From: Pseudoteredinibacter isoporae_A
Lineage (GTDB): Bacteria > Pseudomonadota > Gammaproteobacteria > Pseudomonadales > Cellvibrionaceae
Assembly (NCBI RefSeq): GCF_040372805.1
Contig: NZ_BAABWJ010000005.1
Coordinates: 220,420 to 284,419 of the forward strand
DNA: 64,000 nt
Direction of reading: 5' to 3'
Position 1 is the stretch's first letter. Every line of letters starts with the position of its first letter. The notes under the pieces are model-generated. The model was given only the letters and a program-made list of their open reading frames with translations. It did not search any database and was not told where the DNA came from. The translations under genes and the position numbers were made by a program. This document shows, piece after piece, positions 36,882 to 46,142 of the stretch.

Positions 36882-37317
36882 GTAGGGTAAAAATACTACC
36901 CACCGTTGGCCAAGTTTAGATTTCAGCCTTGGCCACAGAACCATGGCCCCCAGAAACCTGAGCAATAATTAAACAAGACTCTATTGATTTAGGGGGAAAA
37001 CCGACAGTTATTGGAAACAAGCAGACAATTGCTAAAAAAGTTGGAAAAAAACTACAAATTTTATTGAGGGGGCACGGCTCCCAGACGTTAAAGAATTGCT
37101 ATTGCTATGGTGCTTAAGCGGTGAAATTACCGCGGAAACGGATTTTGCAAAAGAGCATGGACGCTCAATTTTCTTTCTCTGCACCTCTTTTCTTCCCCTG
37201 TTTTGATACATCAGAACCCACACAAGCCCCTGGGCCTGCACACGTCCCAACAACGCCATTTTCTTCTTTGGGGATCATGGACAGCAAGGTTTACAGACTA
37301 TCTCCTTGAAACCGCAC
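36882..37317. other. intergenic region between the decarboxylase gene and panP
   Basis: About 430 bases with no convincing gene. A hairpin TGGCCAAG (36907-36914) / CTTGGCCA (36928-36935) shortly after the decarboxylase stop may act in termination but lacks a T run. Confidence 0.45.
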
Positions 37318-38934
37318 TCAGGCGAGCTGAGCGGCAAGACGACGTTGCTCTTCCAGTATCTCGACCAGATGCTCAATACGAGTGTAGGGATTGGCCAACA
37401 CGACGCGGAAAACATGAATTGCCTTGGAGCCGTAATGCGGCAGGTGTAATTGTGTGCGAGATACAAAGCCTTGTGTGCCCGCCGCTTGGGCAATCTGAAT
37501 GGCTACCGTCTGATCGCTTAATCGCTGATTCAGGCCAGCAATGAGCGCTGCATCGCCTTCAGTGATGGCTTTGCGTAGCGCGTTACGCTCGGTAGGCGGG
37601 CAATAGCGATAGGATAAGATATTCAGCTCAGGATCCAGAATCAGTTCAAAATCCTCACTGTCACGAATCAAACGGGCAAACTCGCTGGCCAGCGCCACTG
37701 AATGATCAATCAGAGCACCGTAACCTTCAGCGCCAATCAAGTGCAAACCGGCATGCAGCAATAAGGACATGGCTGGCCTTGAGCCTTCCAGAGTATAAGC
37801 CCCAAGATCTTTGGAATCTGAACGAATGATGTAAGAGGCATGATGCTTGATGGCATTGACCGCCTCAGGTTCGCGAAACAGAACCATTCCGGCCCCCATC
37901 GGCACATAAAGCTGCTTGTGGGCATCCAGAGTAATGGAATCCGCGAATTCAATACCCGCCAATTTTTCACGTTGGCGGTCTGAGAAGATAGCCGCCCCAC
38001 CCCATGCGCCATCCACATGAAAGTGGCAGCCCAGCTCCTGAGCAAACTCCGCCATTTCGTTGAGAGGGTCAATAGAGCCGGTTTCCGTTGCTCCGGCCAC
38101 TCCGACCAAAGCCAAAACCTTTATACCGCTGGCCTGAAGCGCGGTAGCTTTGCGGCGCAAAGCCCGCATATCCATGCGATGCTCATCATCCACCTCAATG
38201 GCAATCAAGTTCTCGCGACCAATACCCAGCACATCAGCCGCTTTACTCAAGGAATAATGCCCGCGCTCACTGACCAGAACCGCCAACCCGGTGTAGCCAT
38301 CTTTAGCCATCCCTGACATCGCCCCAAACAACCCTTTCTCAGCCAGCTCGTATGACGCCAGCAGCCGATTGCGGGCTACCCACAGGGCCATCAAATTCGC
38401 CAGAGTTCCGCCTGAGCAGAACACCCCGAACGCTTGAGTCGGGCTGTGCATATTATTGCGATAGTAATCCTCAACCCCACGATCGCCCTGAGCAAGTTGT
38501 GAGCCAAAGAAACAACGGTGCAGAATGGCCAGAACCTGGCGTTCCAGATCGGTAAAATAACCCGAGGTCTCAAGCTTCACATTGTTCTGGTTCAACGAGG
38601 CCATAAGCTTTTGCACGGGTGGCATAAACGCCGGCAAAGCTGAAGTCATATGGCCTACAAAATCCGGGCGGGCCGTATTCACAGAACCGGATATCGCTGG
38701 CCCCAACAACTGACTGTATTCCGCAAAGCTTTTCGCCATCGCAGGCACTTCACTGGAATAGAAGCATTGTTCAACTTTGTTTTGATTGGATAAGCCAGGC
38801 CGATCGGGAGCCTGTAGATGTTCAGCGGCCTGTTGGCCCAATAGTGCTTCAAATTCAGCCAGCGCATCGGCGTTTATATCGAACGCCTGTAATGCTGCCA
38901 ACCAAGTTTGATTCGATAGCGAGTCGTCCTGCAT
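37318..38934 (-). CDS. panP: PLP-dependent aspartate 1-decarboxylase PanP
   Basis: The 538-residue fold-I decarboxylase matches PanP, the pyridoxal-dependent alternative to pyruvoyl PanD that makes beta-alanine for coenzyme A. The PLP lysine is in SITLDAHKQLYVPMGAG, with GAWGGAAIF and CSGGTLANLMAL as cofactor contacts. The N-terminal RPDFVGHMTSALPAFMP region matches group II decarboxylases. Glutamate decarboxylase is a less likely alternative because of the Vibrio PanP-like length and N-terminus. Two decarboxylase genes face each other in this region. Confidence 0.85.
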   Translation of the reverse strand: MQDDSLSNQTWLAALQAFDINADALAEFEALLGQQAAEHLQAPDRPGLSNQNKVEQCFYSSEVPAMAKSFAEYSQLLGPAISGSVNTARPDFVGHMTSALPAFMPPVQKLMASLNQNNVKLETSGYFTDLERQVLAILHRCFFGSQLAQGDRGVEDYYRNNMHSPTQAFGVFCSGGTLANLMALWVARNRLLASYELAEKGLFGAMSGMAKDGYTGLAVLVSERGHYSLSKAADVLGIGRENLIAIEVDDEHRMDMRALRRKATALQASGIKVLALVGVAGATETGSIDPLNEMAEFAQELGCHFHVDGAWGGAAIFSDRQREKLAGIEFADSITLDAHKQLYVPMGAGMVLFREPEAVNAIKHHASYIIRSDSKDLGAYTLEGSRPAMSLLLHAGLHLIGAEGYGALIDHSVALASEFARLIRDSEDFELILDPELNILSYRYCPPTERNALRKAITEGDAALIAGLNQRLSDQTVAIQIAQAAGTQGFVSRTQLHLPHYGSKAIHVFRVVLANPYTRIEHLVEILEEQRRLAAQLA

Positions 38935-39159
38935 GGGCGATTATCGTTCTCTCATCTGCGCTGCAAGAAATACGATTCTCACAAAGAGCGGTATTTCTTT
39001 TCAAAAGGTCGGCTACGGTAGCGGATCACCCGCTTCAGGGCAAGAGTTTTACCCGGTCCAGGACGCTAACGAATACCCCACGTCTTGTAATACAATAAGC
39101 AGACCGTTTCACAAGGCCTATCCACCCCCTTTCACTTGAACCGGCACATCGATTTTTGA

Positions 39160-40980
39160 ATGAGTAAGCACCACTGGCAACTACGCCCCTATCAACAAGA
39201 AGCCGTCGACGCCACTCTGAAGCATTTTCGGCAGAGCGATGACCCGGCCGTGATTGTGCTGCCTACCGGTGCAGGAAAAAGTCTGGTCATTGCGGAACTC
39301 GCCAGGCTGGCTCGTCGCAAAATTCTAGTGTTGGCTCATGTCAAAGAATTGGTTGAACAAAATGCGGCCAAGTTTCGAGCGACCGGAGCAACTGCAGCGA
39401 TTTTTTCAGCGGGCTTACAGGAAAAGCAAACGGATGCGCAAATTGTTTTTGGCAGTGTGCAATCCGTCGCCCGAAACTTGAATCAGTTTGAACAAGAATA
39501 CTCTCTACTGATCATTGATGAATGCCATCGATTGGCTTTGGATGAAGACTCTCAATACCAACAGGTTATCGATACCCTTCGCGCAAGCAATGCCAAGCTC
39601 AAAGTGTTAGGACTGACAGCAACACCCTATCGGCTGGATACCGGCTGGATCTACCAACATCATCTGCAGGAAAACCGTTGGCGGACAGACGAACATACCG
39701 CCTTTCGCTATTGTATCTACGAACTGCCACTGAAGCATATGATTCAAGAAGCGTTTCTCAGCCCGGTAGATCTTCTGGATGCCCCGGTCGCCCTCTATGA
39801 TTTTGAACAGCTCCGCCCCAAGCAAAGTGGTTTGTTCAGCAGCACCGATCTCAACCAGGTTCTGCAGAAAAGCAAACGTGCGACTGCCAGAATTATTGAG
39901 CAAGTGGTATCTCTGAGTGAGGATCGCGAAGGCACGATGATTTTTGCCGCAACCGTTGAGCATGCCAAGGAAATCATGGGTTATTTACCGGGCGAATGTT
40001 CGGCCATGGTTATCGGCGACATGAAGCAAAGTGCCCGCGACTCGGTCATTCAAGCCTTCAAAAATCGGGACATAAAATACCTCGTCAATGTCGCAGTACT
40101 CACAACGGGTTTTGATGCGCCCCATGTCGACACCATTGTGCTGCTTCGTCCTACCGAATCCGTCAGTCTCTATCAGCAAATCATCGGACGTGGACTACGG
40201 TTAAGCCCCGGAAAAGAAAAATGCCTCGTTCTGGACTACGCCGGCAATCAACACCAACTGTTCAAACCCGAAATCGGCCAGGCAAAACCGGAATCTGACA
40301 GCGATATCGTGGCCGTCGCTTGCCCCACCTGCGGTTTCAACAATCATTTCTGGGGCAAACTCGACAGCGATGGTTTACTGATCGAACACTATGGCCGTCG
40401 CTGCCAGGGCCTGATCGACCCTGGACACAATAGCGACACGTCCCTGCTGCCCCCGCTTGAAAAGGCTCGCTTACAAAAACAACGCTGTGAGTTTCGCTTT
40501 CGCTTCAAGGAATGCCCAAGCTGTGGCCAGGAAAATGACATTGCCGCACGCAAATGCCAGAACTGTGAGCAACAGCTCGTTGACCCCGATGAAAAATTGA
40601 AAAACGCCTTATCACTGCGCGACCACATCGTCCTTCGTTGTTCGGGGCTGAGTGTAAACGTGACGGAAAAAGAAGGAAAAGAACGCCTGGAAATAGCCTA
40701 TCACGATGAAGACGGCGCGGAACTCAAAGAATACTTTTACCTCGACACAGCTAAACAGCGTTACGCTTGCTGGCATTACTTGTTAAAACCACACCGTCAA
40801 TTGCAGGGGCAGTTCCCCAAAGCCGACATCGACAGACTGACGGCGCAATACATTCTGGAACGAGAAGCTCAATTGCGAGCTCCTGACTTTGTGATAGCCC
40901 GCCAGGAAAAGCGTTTCAGCCGTATCATTGAAAAGCTGTTTGATTACGAAGGTCGCTATCGACGGGCAAATGAACTCTGA
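39160..40980 (+). CDS. radD: superfamily 2 ATPase RadD (YejH)
   Basis: The 606-residue protein closely follows E. coli RadD along its length: LRPYQQEAVDATLKHF, Walker A LPTGAGKSLVIAELARLARR, DECHR for motif II, and LTTGFDAPHVDTIVLLRPTESVSLYQQ with QIIGRGLRLSPGK as motif VI. Two zinc-binding CxxC sets lie in the C-terminal half, CPTCG-like and CPSCG-x-CQNC. RadD acts in DNA repair after double-strand breaks with SSB and RecA. Length and motifs are normal. The C-terminal region ends DYEGRYRRANEL. Confidence 0.95.
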   Translation: MSKHHWQLRPYQQEAVDATLKHFRQSDDPAVIVLPTGAGKSLVIAELARLARRKILVLAHVKELVEQNAAKFRATGATAAIFSAGLQEKQTDAQIVFGSVQSVARNLNQFEQEYSLLIIDECHRLALDEDSQYQQVIDTLRASNAKLKVLGLTATPYRLDTGWIYQHHLQENRWRTDEHTAFRYCIYELPLKHMIQEAFLSPVDLLDAPVALYDFEQLRPKQSGLFSSTDLNQVLQKSKRATARIIEQVVSLSEDREGTMIFAATVEHAKEIMGYLPGECSAMVIGDMKQSARDSVIQAFKNRDIKYLVNVAVLTTGFDAPHVDTIVLLRPTESVSLYQQIIGRGLRLSPGKEKCLVLDYAGNQHQLFKPEIGQAKPESDSDIVAVACPTCGFNNHFWGKLDSDGLLIEHYGRRCQGLIDPGHNSDTSLLPPLEKARLQKQRCEFRFRFKECPSCGQENDIAARKCQNCEQQLVDPDEKLKNALSLRDHIVLRCSGLSVNVTEKEGKERLEIAYHDEDGAELKEYFYLDTAKQRYACWHYLLKPHRQLQGQFPKADIDRLTAQYILEREAQLRAPDFVIARQEKRFSRIIEKLFDYEGRYRRANEL

Positions 40981-40986
40981 TCACGC

Positions 40987-41457
40987 TCAGGGACGAAACA
41001 CAAGCTCGAAGTGTTCGCAAACAATTGGCATGTCCACTTGGGGCTGCAAACCAAAAGGTTCCAATTCCCGCTGATAATACGGCCAATGTACGGCCTGCCA
41101 ATAGGCCAGGCTTTTATCGCCTTCACCCTCGAGAAAAGCATAAGCTTCACTGATTTTGTTGTATGCACAAATGTCCACAACGAGGGTTTGTATGACACAC
41201 TGAGCTTCGCCAGCCCAATTGGTGATAATGTTCACATCGCCGGCTTTTGGCAGTGCCTCCCCACTTTGCTCGTACCACCAAAGAGAGGGAGACGTCGCCC
41301 GTTTCTCTCCCGACAACACCAGCGCCGCACAATCATCCGCATCCTGCCGCTTATCGCAAAAATGCCAGGCATCAATGACCTCAAAGGGTCGGCCAGCCTG
41401 CTCGCAAAAGGCTTTGTTAACGGCGAGTACCGTTGGGTGACGATCGTTCATGCTCAT
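40987..41457 (-). CDS. ASCH domain protein
   Basis: The product of about 156 residues has an ASCH (PUA-like) fold: GEKRATSPSLWWYEQSGEALPKAGD, VIQTLVVDICAYNKISEAYAFLEGEGDKSL and a C-terminal VCEHFELVFRP. ASCH proteins are predicted RNA-binding or hydrolytic modules, and some have amidohydrolase activity on acetylated cytidine. No ATPase or other domain is fused here. The start is uncertain between ATGs at 41457 and 41451. Its end is six bases from the convergent radD stop. Confidence 0.85.
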   Translation of the reverse strand: MSMNDRHPTVLAVNKAFCEQAGRPFEVIDAWHFCDKRQDADDCAALVLSGEKRATSPSLWWYEQSGEALPKAGDVNIITNWAGEAQCVIQTLVVDICAYNKISEAYAFLEGEGDKSLAYWQAVHWPYYQRELEPFGLQPQVDMPIVCEHFELVFRP

Positions 41458-41485
41458 TAGTCCCAATTCACGCACATCGAATACA

Positions 41486-41866
41486 TTACTGGCTTTTTGG
41501 CTTTTCTTCCATCAGACCAATCAAATTGCCTTCTGGATCTTTCACAAAGGCCAGCCAGAGATCGTGGTCCGGCATCGGCGCGGCAAATTCAGGCGAGCGT
41601 TCGCCCACTACGCCTGCCGCTAACAATTCGCGATAAAAGCTTTCGATATCCTGTAACTGATAATACAAGATCGAGTTATGGGCTACCTCGCCGGCGCCTT
41701 GCGGTTCGGTCAACATGATGCGGGTTTGGCCACATTGCAGAAACGCCAGTTGTTCGCTGGGCGAAAACAAATGCGGCAACCCCAGAATGTCCCGGTAAAA
41801 CGACAACGCAGCAGGAACATCGCGCACACAAATCGCGATCTGACCAATGTGAGAAATAGTTGGCAT
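41486..41866 (-). CDS. VOC family (glyoxalase-like) protein
   Basis: The 126-residue protein is a single vicinal-oxygen-chelate fold, one beta-alpha-beta-beta-beta repeat pair. It begins MPTISHIGQIAICVRDVPAALS and includes FYRDILGLPHLFS and a C-terminal FVKDPEGNLIGLMEEKP with the Glu metal ligand position. Specific activity (glyoxalase, dioxygenase or resistance) is not determinable. The start at 41866 has an AGGG ribosome site. It lies in a run of small genes of unrelated families. Confidence 0.87.
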   Translation of the reverse strand: MPTISHIGQIAICVRDVPAALSFYRDILGLPHLFSPSEQLAFLQCGQTRIMLTEPQGAGEVAHNSILYYQLQDIESFYRELLAAGVVGERSPEFAAPMPDHDLWLAFVKDPEGNLIGLMEEKPKSQ

Positions 41867-41895
41867 GGTAAACCCTCGCTGATGGCCTGTAATCG

Positions 41896-42396
41896 TCAAC
41901 ACAGACCTTGTTTTTTCATTTGTCGAATTCTGGCTTTCACAGAAGGAGCTTCGTCTCGCAAGGCCATATCAATCAGTTGACGGACGCCTTCTTTGTACTC
42001 AGGAAAGCCTTGTGACAACACAACAAAGGCGTAATAACTCCAAGCCCGTACAAATTTATTCTCATCAGTCAGGCATAGACGGATAAAACGCTCCCACGCT
42101 TCGCGCTGTTCCAGGGCAATTTCGAGGCTTCCAATTGACTGCAAAATATGAAGGGCAATTTCCCAATGGAGTTTGGTTTGTAGATGCGGCAACAACTCAG
42201 CCACCCGCTTCGCCTCAACAGTCTCCCCCTGATCGCAATGTCGCTTGAGCAAGTAGCTCAGGCCTTTTTGCAGGTGCTCATCTTCAGGCCAGTTAAATAC
42301 ACACTCGACGAAGCCCACATCCCTATGGTGTTGCGCATAAATTAGGGCGATATCCTCGCTGCTTTTACCGTCCCAGTTTCGGAGCTTATCTAACAC
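41896..42396 (-). CDS. HEAT-repeat-like helical protein
   Basis: The roughly 166-residue protein is almost entirely helical, with repeating amphipathic pairs (TKLHWEIALHILQSIGSL, ENKFVRAWSYYAFVVLSQ) as in HEAT or ARM proteins. No catalytic motif or signal peptide. I prefer a GTG at 42396, nine bases after AGGAG, over a TTG two codons earlier. It precedes the VOC gene on the same strand. Function unknown; a scaffold or binding role is inferred from the fold. Confidence 0.65.
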   Translation of the reverse strand: MLDKLRNWDGKSSEDIALIYAQHHRDVGFVECVFNWPEDEHLQKGLSYLLKRHCDQGETVEAKRVAELLPHLQTKLHWEIALHILQSIGSLEIALEQREAWERFIRLCLTDENKFVRAWSYYAFVVLSQGFPEYKEGVRQLIDMALRDEAPSVKARIRQMKKQGLC

Positions 42397-42426
42397 AGCC
42401 AATATCTCCTGAACTCGCCTAACACC

Positions 42427-42882
42427 CTATGGGTTAAAAATCACCTTATACAAAGGCAGCTGCCTGCCTTCGGGTGTGGATTCTCTTAAACCACAAGCTT
42501 GTGCACCCATCTTTTCATAGAAGCCGGTAGCATTAGGGTCTGCTGCAATCAGCAGTTCTTTGGCGGAAACACTTTTCAAGTAAGCACACACATAATCCAT
42601 AAGTGCTTTCCCGGCCCCCAATCCCATGCACGCGGGATCAACCCAACAATCTTCGAGTTCATAATGATCAGCTCCCAGACTGGCGCAGGAGGCCAGCGCA
42701 ATGATCGCGCCACCGTGTTTCGCCACCCAGAAACGTCTTTCTTGCAATATCGACTCGTCGACCTTGAGATCGGGCAACCATAGCTGTATCCATTCTTCGG
42801 GATAGTTCCAGTGCCTTTTGGCGGCCACGATGATCCGATTCATATCATGCAGATCTTGTACGCCTGCAGCACATATTTCCAT
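42427..42882 (-). CDS. GNAT family N-acetyltransferase
   Basis: The 151-residue protein shows the GNAT pattern: strand HYELEDCWVDPACMGLGAGKALMDYV with the acetyl-CoA pyrophosphate-binding G-x-G-A, and a terminal FYEKMGAQACG. It transfers acetyl from acetyl-CoA to an unidentified amine. The ATG at 42882 is chosen since the upstream in-frame extension is unlike the family; the ribosome site AAGAG is weak. Its neighbours are unrelated small genes. Confidence 0.87.
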   Translation of the reverse strand: MEICAAGVQDLHDMNRIIVAAKRHWNYPEEWIQLWLPDLKVDESILQERRFWVAKHGGAIIALASCASLGADHYELEDCWVDPACMGLGAGKALMDYVCAYLKSVSAKELLIAADPNATGFYEKMGAQACGLRESTPEGRQLPLYKVIFNP

Positions 42883-43145
42883 TGACTGTGGCTCTTGATA
42901 ACGGCTCTTAATAATGACAGTTGAAAGCGCCTCTTGATGATGGCCTTGCTCTCGGTAACCCCTCTCCATTCCATAAGGCCCACTCGCTCGAACGGCTCGT
43001 CGAAATCGAACCGGCTTATATTCGCCACATCAGGTACGCTGGAATAGTCTGATTCAGGAACAATATTCTACCTGCAAACACTCAAAATCAAGGAATCATT
43101 CGGCGAATCTACGACTCAGGACCGGCATTCGAAATGGGGTGAAAC

Positions 43146-43181
43146 AAAAACGGCGGTTCCCGAAGGGTAACCGCCGTTTGA
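43146..43181 (-). terminator. terminator after korB
   Basis: AAACGGCGGTT and AACCGCCGTTT arms around a 10-base loop. On the minus strand T residues follow. It ends the oxidoreductase operon about 40 bases beyond its last stop. Confidence 0.9.
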
Positions 43182-43218
43182 CATGAGGCACATTGAGTGT
43201 GTGCCGAGAAATGACTCG

Positions 43219-44271
43219 CTAGCGCAAACTCTCATTGATCGCTTGCAAGGCTTTATCTCCTGGGCACAATTCAGTCTCACCCAGCTTTCGGAGGGCTTTT
43301 TTACAAGTCCCGATCGTTTCATGGCAATCCTGGGAGTCGGGGTCCATATAAAGCAACCCCGTCAGGATTTTGTCCTGAGCTTTATAGTCTTTAATCAACT
43401 TCAACGCGCTGCGACGATCATTCACATCGAGATCGGCATCCGCTTTTTGAAGGTGCACCACACTGCCATCGTGTAAGGTGACTTCCTGAGCGGTGCCTGC
43501 GCCATAATCGGCTGTGATTTCCTCTCTCATCGGAACAAAATCCACCGTACCCGTAGCCGCCAGGTGATCGCGAACGTGCTCATACCCCTTGGTGGAGCCG
43601 GGATTGTTGTTAAAGGTCACACAAGGGGAAATCACATCAATCAAAGCAAAACCACGATGGGAAATTGCGGCTTTAATCAAGGGCACCAACTGCTCTTTGT
43701 CTCCGGAAAAGCTCCGCGCCACAAACGTTGCACCAAGTTGCAGAGCCACACTGGCAAGGTCGATGGCCTCAAACGGGTTTGGTTCACCTTTCTTACTGAC
43801 CGAACCAACATCCGCGGTGGCTGAATCTTGCCCTTTAGTGAGGCCATAGCAACCGTTGTTTTCCACCACATACATCATATTCAGGTTACGTCGCACAGCA
43901 TGGGTAAACTGTCCCATACCAATAGATGCCGTATCACCATCACCGGAAACACCTACATAAATCATTTCCCGATTTGCCATATTGGCGCCGGTCGCCACTG
44001 AAGGCATGCGCCCATGTACCGAGTTAAACCCGTGGGAATTACCCAAAAAGTATGTTGGTGTTTTGGATGAACAACCAATGCCTGATAATTTGGCAATATT
44101 ATGTGGAGGAATCGACAGCTCATATATTGACTGCACAATAGCCGCGCTGATGGAATCGTGTCCACAACCTGCACACAAGGTTGAAATGGAACCCTCATAG
44201 TTTTTCTTGGTGAAGCCCAGCTCATTAGTGGGCAACTCCGGGTGACGAAATTCTGGTTTAAAGAAACTCAT
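43219..44271 (-). CDS. korB: 2-oxoacid:ferredoxin oxidoreductase, beta subunit (TPP-binding)
   Basis: The 350-residue protein is the thiamine-diphosphate subunit: CAGCGHDSISAAIVQSI with a cluster-type CxxC, GDGDTASIGMGQFTHAVRRN and VVENNGCYGLTKGQ, which match the GDGD-x-NN motif. It decarboxylates a 2-oxoacid and, with the alpha subunit, forms acyl-CoA while reducing ferredoxin. 2-Oxoglutarate is the likely substrate by family, but pyruvate or others are possible. It lies 23 bases after korA, ending at a terminator. The enzyme is usually oxygen-sensitive, so its presence in an otherwise aerobic gene set is notable. Confidence 0.9.
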   Translation of the reverse strand: MSFFKPEFRHPELPTNELGFTKKNYEGSISTLCAGCGHDSISAAIVQSIYELSIPPHNIAKLSGIGCSSKTPTYFLGNSHGFNSVHGRMPSVATGANMANREMIYVGVSGDGDTASIGMGQFTHAVRRNLNMMYVVENNGCYGLTKGQDSATADVGSVSKKGEPNPFEAIDLASVALQLGATFVARSFSGDKEQLVPLIKAAISHRGFALIDVISPCVTFNNNPGSTKGYEHVRDHLAATGTVDFVPMREEITADYGAGTAQEVTLHDGSVVHLQKADADLDVNDRRSALKLIKDYKAQDKILTGLLYMDPDSQDCHETIGTCKKALRKLGETELCPGDKALQAINESLR

Positions 44272-44294
44272 ATCATTTTTCCCCTGAATTTTCC

Positions 44295-46142
44295 CTACTG
44301 TGCCCGCTTAATGGGTGTCACATTGTCGTGACGCACCACATCTTTCACTCGCTGAACAATGGTATCCGCAGTGATGGGCATGCCATCATAGTGGAGAATT
44401 TTGATCAGGGATTTGGGGTTGATTTCACATTCATTGACTAACAATGAGCGCATTTGTGCATCGCGATTTTGCTCGATCACAAAGACTTGCTCATGCTCAG
44501 CAATAAACTGCTCCACTTCATGATTAAACGGGAAGGCCCGGATGCGACAACTGTCTGCTGCAATGCCCTGCTCGGCCAGTTTATCAACGGCTTCCAAGGT
44601 CGCGTCTTTGCTGGTACCGAAATGAATCAAGCCCACCTTCTTGCCACCGTCACGGCGGATAATTTCGGGCGCTGGCACATAGGTTTTTGCCGTTTCCCAC
44701 TTGTGCAGCAACCGTTCCATGTTTTTAACGTACTCGCTGCCGTCTTCGGTATACACCGCGTATTCATCTCGAGAAGTACCTCGAGTGAAAAACGAACCCT
44801 TACTTGGATGCGTTCCCGGATAAGTACGATAAGGAATGCCATCACCATCCACGTCCAGATAACGACCAAAGCGCTCGCTCATGGACTCCAGCTCTTCAGC
44901 ATTAAAGACCTTGCCTCGATCATACTCACGGGCATCATCCCAACTCAAAGGCTCGGATAAATTGTCGTTCATGCCCAGATCCAAATCGGTCAGCATAATG
45001 ATGGGCGTCTGCAAGCGCTCGGCCAAATCAAAAGCCTGGGCAGTCATGTCAAAACAATCTTTCGGTGTCGAAGGAAACAACAACACATGCTTGGTATCAC
45101 CGTGTGAGGCGTAGGCGGCTGCAGTAATATCCGATTGCTGAGTACGCGTTGGCATGCCGGTTGAAGGCCCCGCACGTTGCACATCAATCAAAACCGTAGG
45201 AATCTCAGCGAAATACGCTAAGCCCAGGAATTCACTCATCAGGGAGACACCAGGACCTGAGGTCGCGGTAAAGGCGCGCGCGCCATTCCAGCTTGCGCCA
45301 ATCACCATGCCGATAGCCGCCAGTTCATCTTCGGCCTGCACGATAGCGTAGTTTTTCTGGCCGCTGGCGGGATCGATACGCATACGCTTACAGTATTTCT
45401 CAAACCCCTCGATGACCGAAGTCGACGGCGTAATAGGATACCAACCCGCCACCGTTGCGCCGGCATAGACCGCACCCAAACCACAGGCGGTATTACCATC
45501 CAATAAAATACGGTCCCCCACATTGTCGCAACGTTTTACGGTGATGGTGCAAGGGCATTCGAAGTTGGCCTTGGCATATTGAAAGCCTAATTCAAGGGCG
45601 TGCACATTGGGGGCAACCAGCTTTTCCTTGCCTTTAAATTGATCGGCAATCAAACCCGTCAGCACGTCAAACTCAATATCCAGCAAAGCCGCCAGTGCGC
45701 CCACGTAGATCATGTTTTTAAACAGCTGCCGCTGGCGAGCGTCCTTATATTCCTCCATGCAGATTTGCATCAAAGGAATGCCAATAAAATGAATATCGTC
45801 GCGATGTAAACGCAAATCCAATGGCTTAGTACTGTCATAAAAGAAGTAACCGCCTGGGCGAACTTCTTTGACATCTTTTGCCATACTCTGTGGATTCACC
45901 GAAACCATAAAGTCGGTACCGCCACGGCGTCCCAAATACCCTTTTTCATTCACTCGCACTTCATACCAGGTTGGCAGCCCCTGAATGTTGGACGGAAAAA
46001 TGTTCTTTGGGCTAACAGGAATACCCATACGGAAAATGGCTTTTGCAAATAAGTTATTGGCGCTCGCTGAACCGGTTCCGTTCACATTCGCAAACTTGAT
46101 GACAAAATCATTAACGGCCTGGATGCTTTTTATTGCGCTCAT
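44295..46142 (-). CDS. korA: 2-oxoacid:ferredoxin oxidoreductase, fused gamma-alpha subunit
   Basis: The 615-residue protein fuses an N-terminal gamma domain (residues about 1-190; GTGSASANNLFAKAIFRMGI and RRGGTDFMVSVNP) to an alpha subunit with the hallmark GWYPITPSTS and SGPGVSLMSEFLGLAYFAEIP. The fused layout is that of Kor-type enzymes in many bacteria. Its ATG overlaps the stop of the preceding GltD-like gene by four bases, coupling the two. With korB it forms the catalytic complex in the cytoplasm. Confidence 0.9.
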   Translation of the reverse strand: MSAIKSIQAVNDFVIKFANVNGTGSASANNLFAKAIFRMGIPVSPKNIFPSNIQGLPTWYEVRVNEKGYLGRRGGTDFMVSVNPQSMAKDVKEVRPGGYFFYDSTKPLDLRLHRDDIHFIGIPLMQICMEEYKDARQRQLFKNMIYVGALAALLDIEFDVLTGLIADQFKGKEKLVAPNVHALELGFQYAKANFECPCTITVKRCDNVGDRILLDGNTACGLGAVYAGATVAGWYPITPSTSVIEGFEKYCKRMRIDPASGQKNYAIVQAEDELAAIGMVIGASWNGARAFTATSGPGVSLMSEFLGLAYFAEIPTVLIDVQRAGPSTGMPTRTQQSDITAAAYASHGDTKHVLLFPSTPKDCFDMTAQAFDLAERLQTPIIMLTDLDLGMNDNLSEPLSWDDAREYDRGKVFNAEELESMSERFGRYLDVDGDGIPYRTYPGTHPSKGSFFTRGTSRDEYAVYTEDGSEYVKNMERLLHKWETAKTYVPAPEIIRRDGGKKVGLIHFGTSKDATLEAVDKLAEQGIAADSCRIRAFPFNHEVEQFIAEHEQVFVIEQNRDAQMRSLLVNECEINPKSLIKILHYDGMPITADTIVQRVKDVVRHDNVTPIKRAQ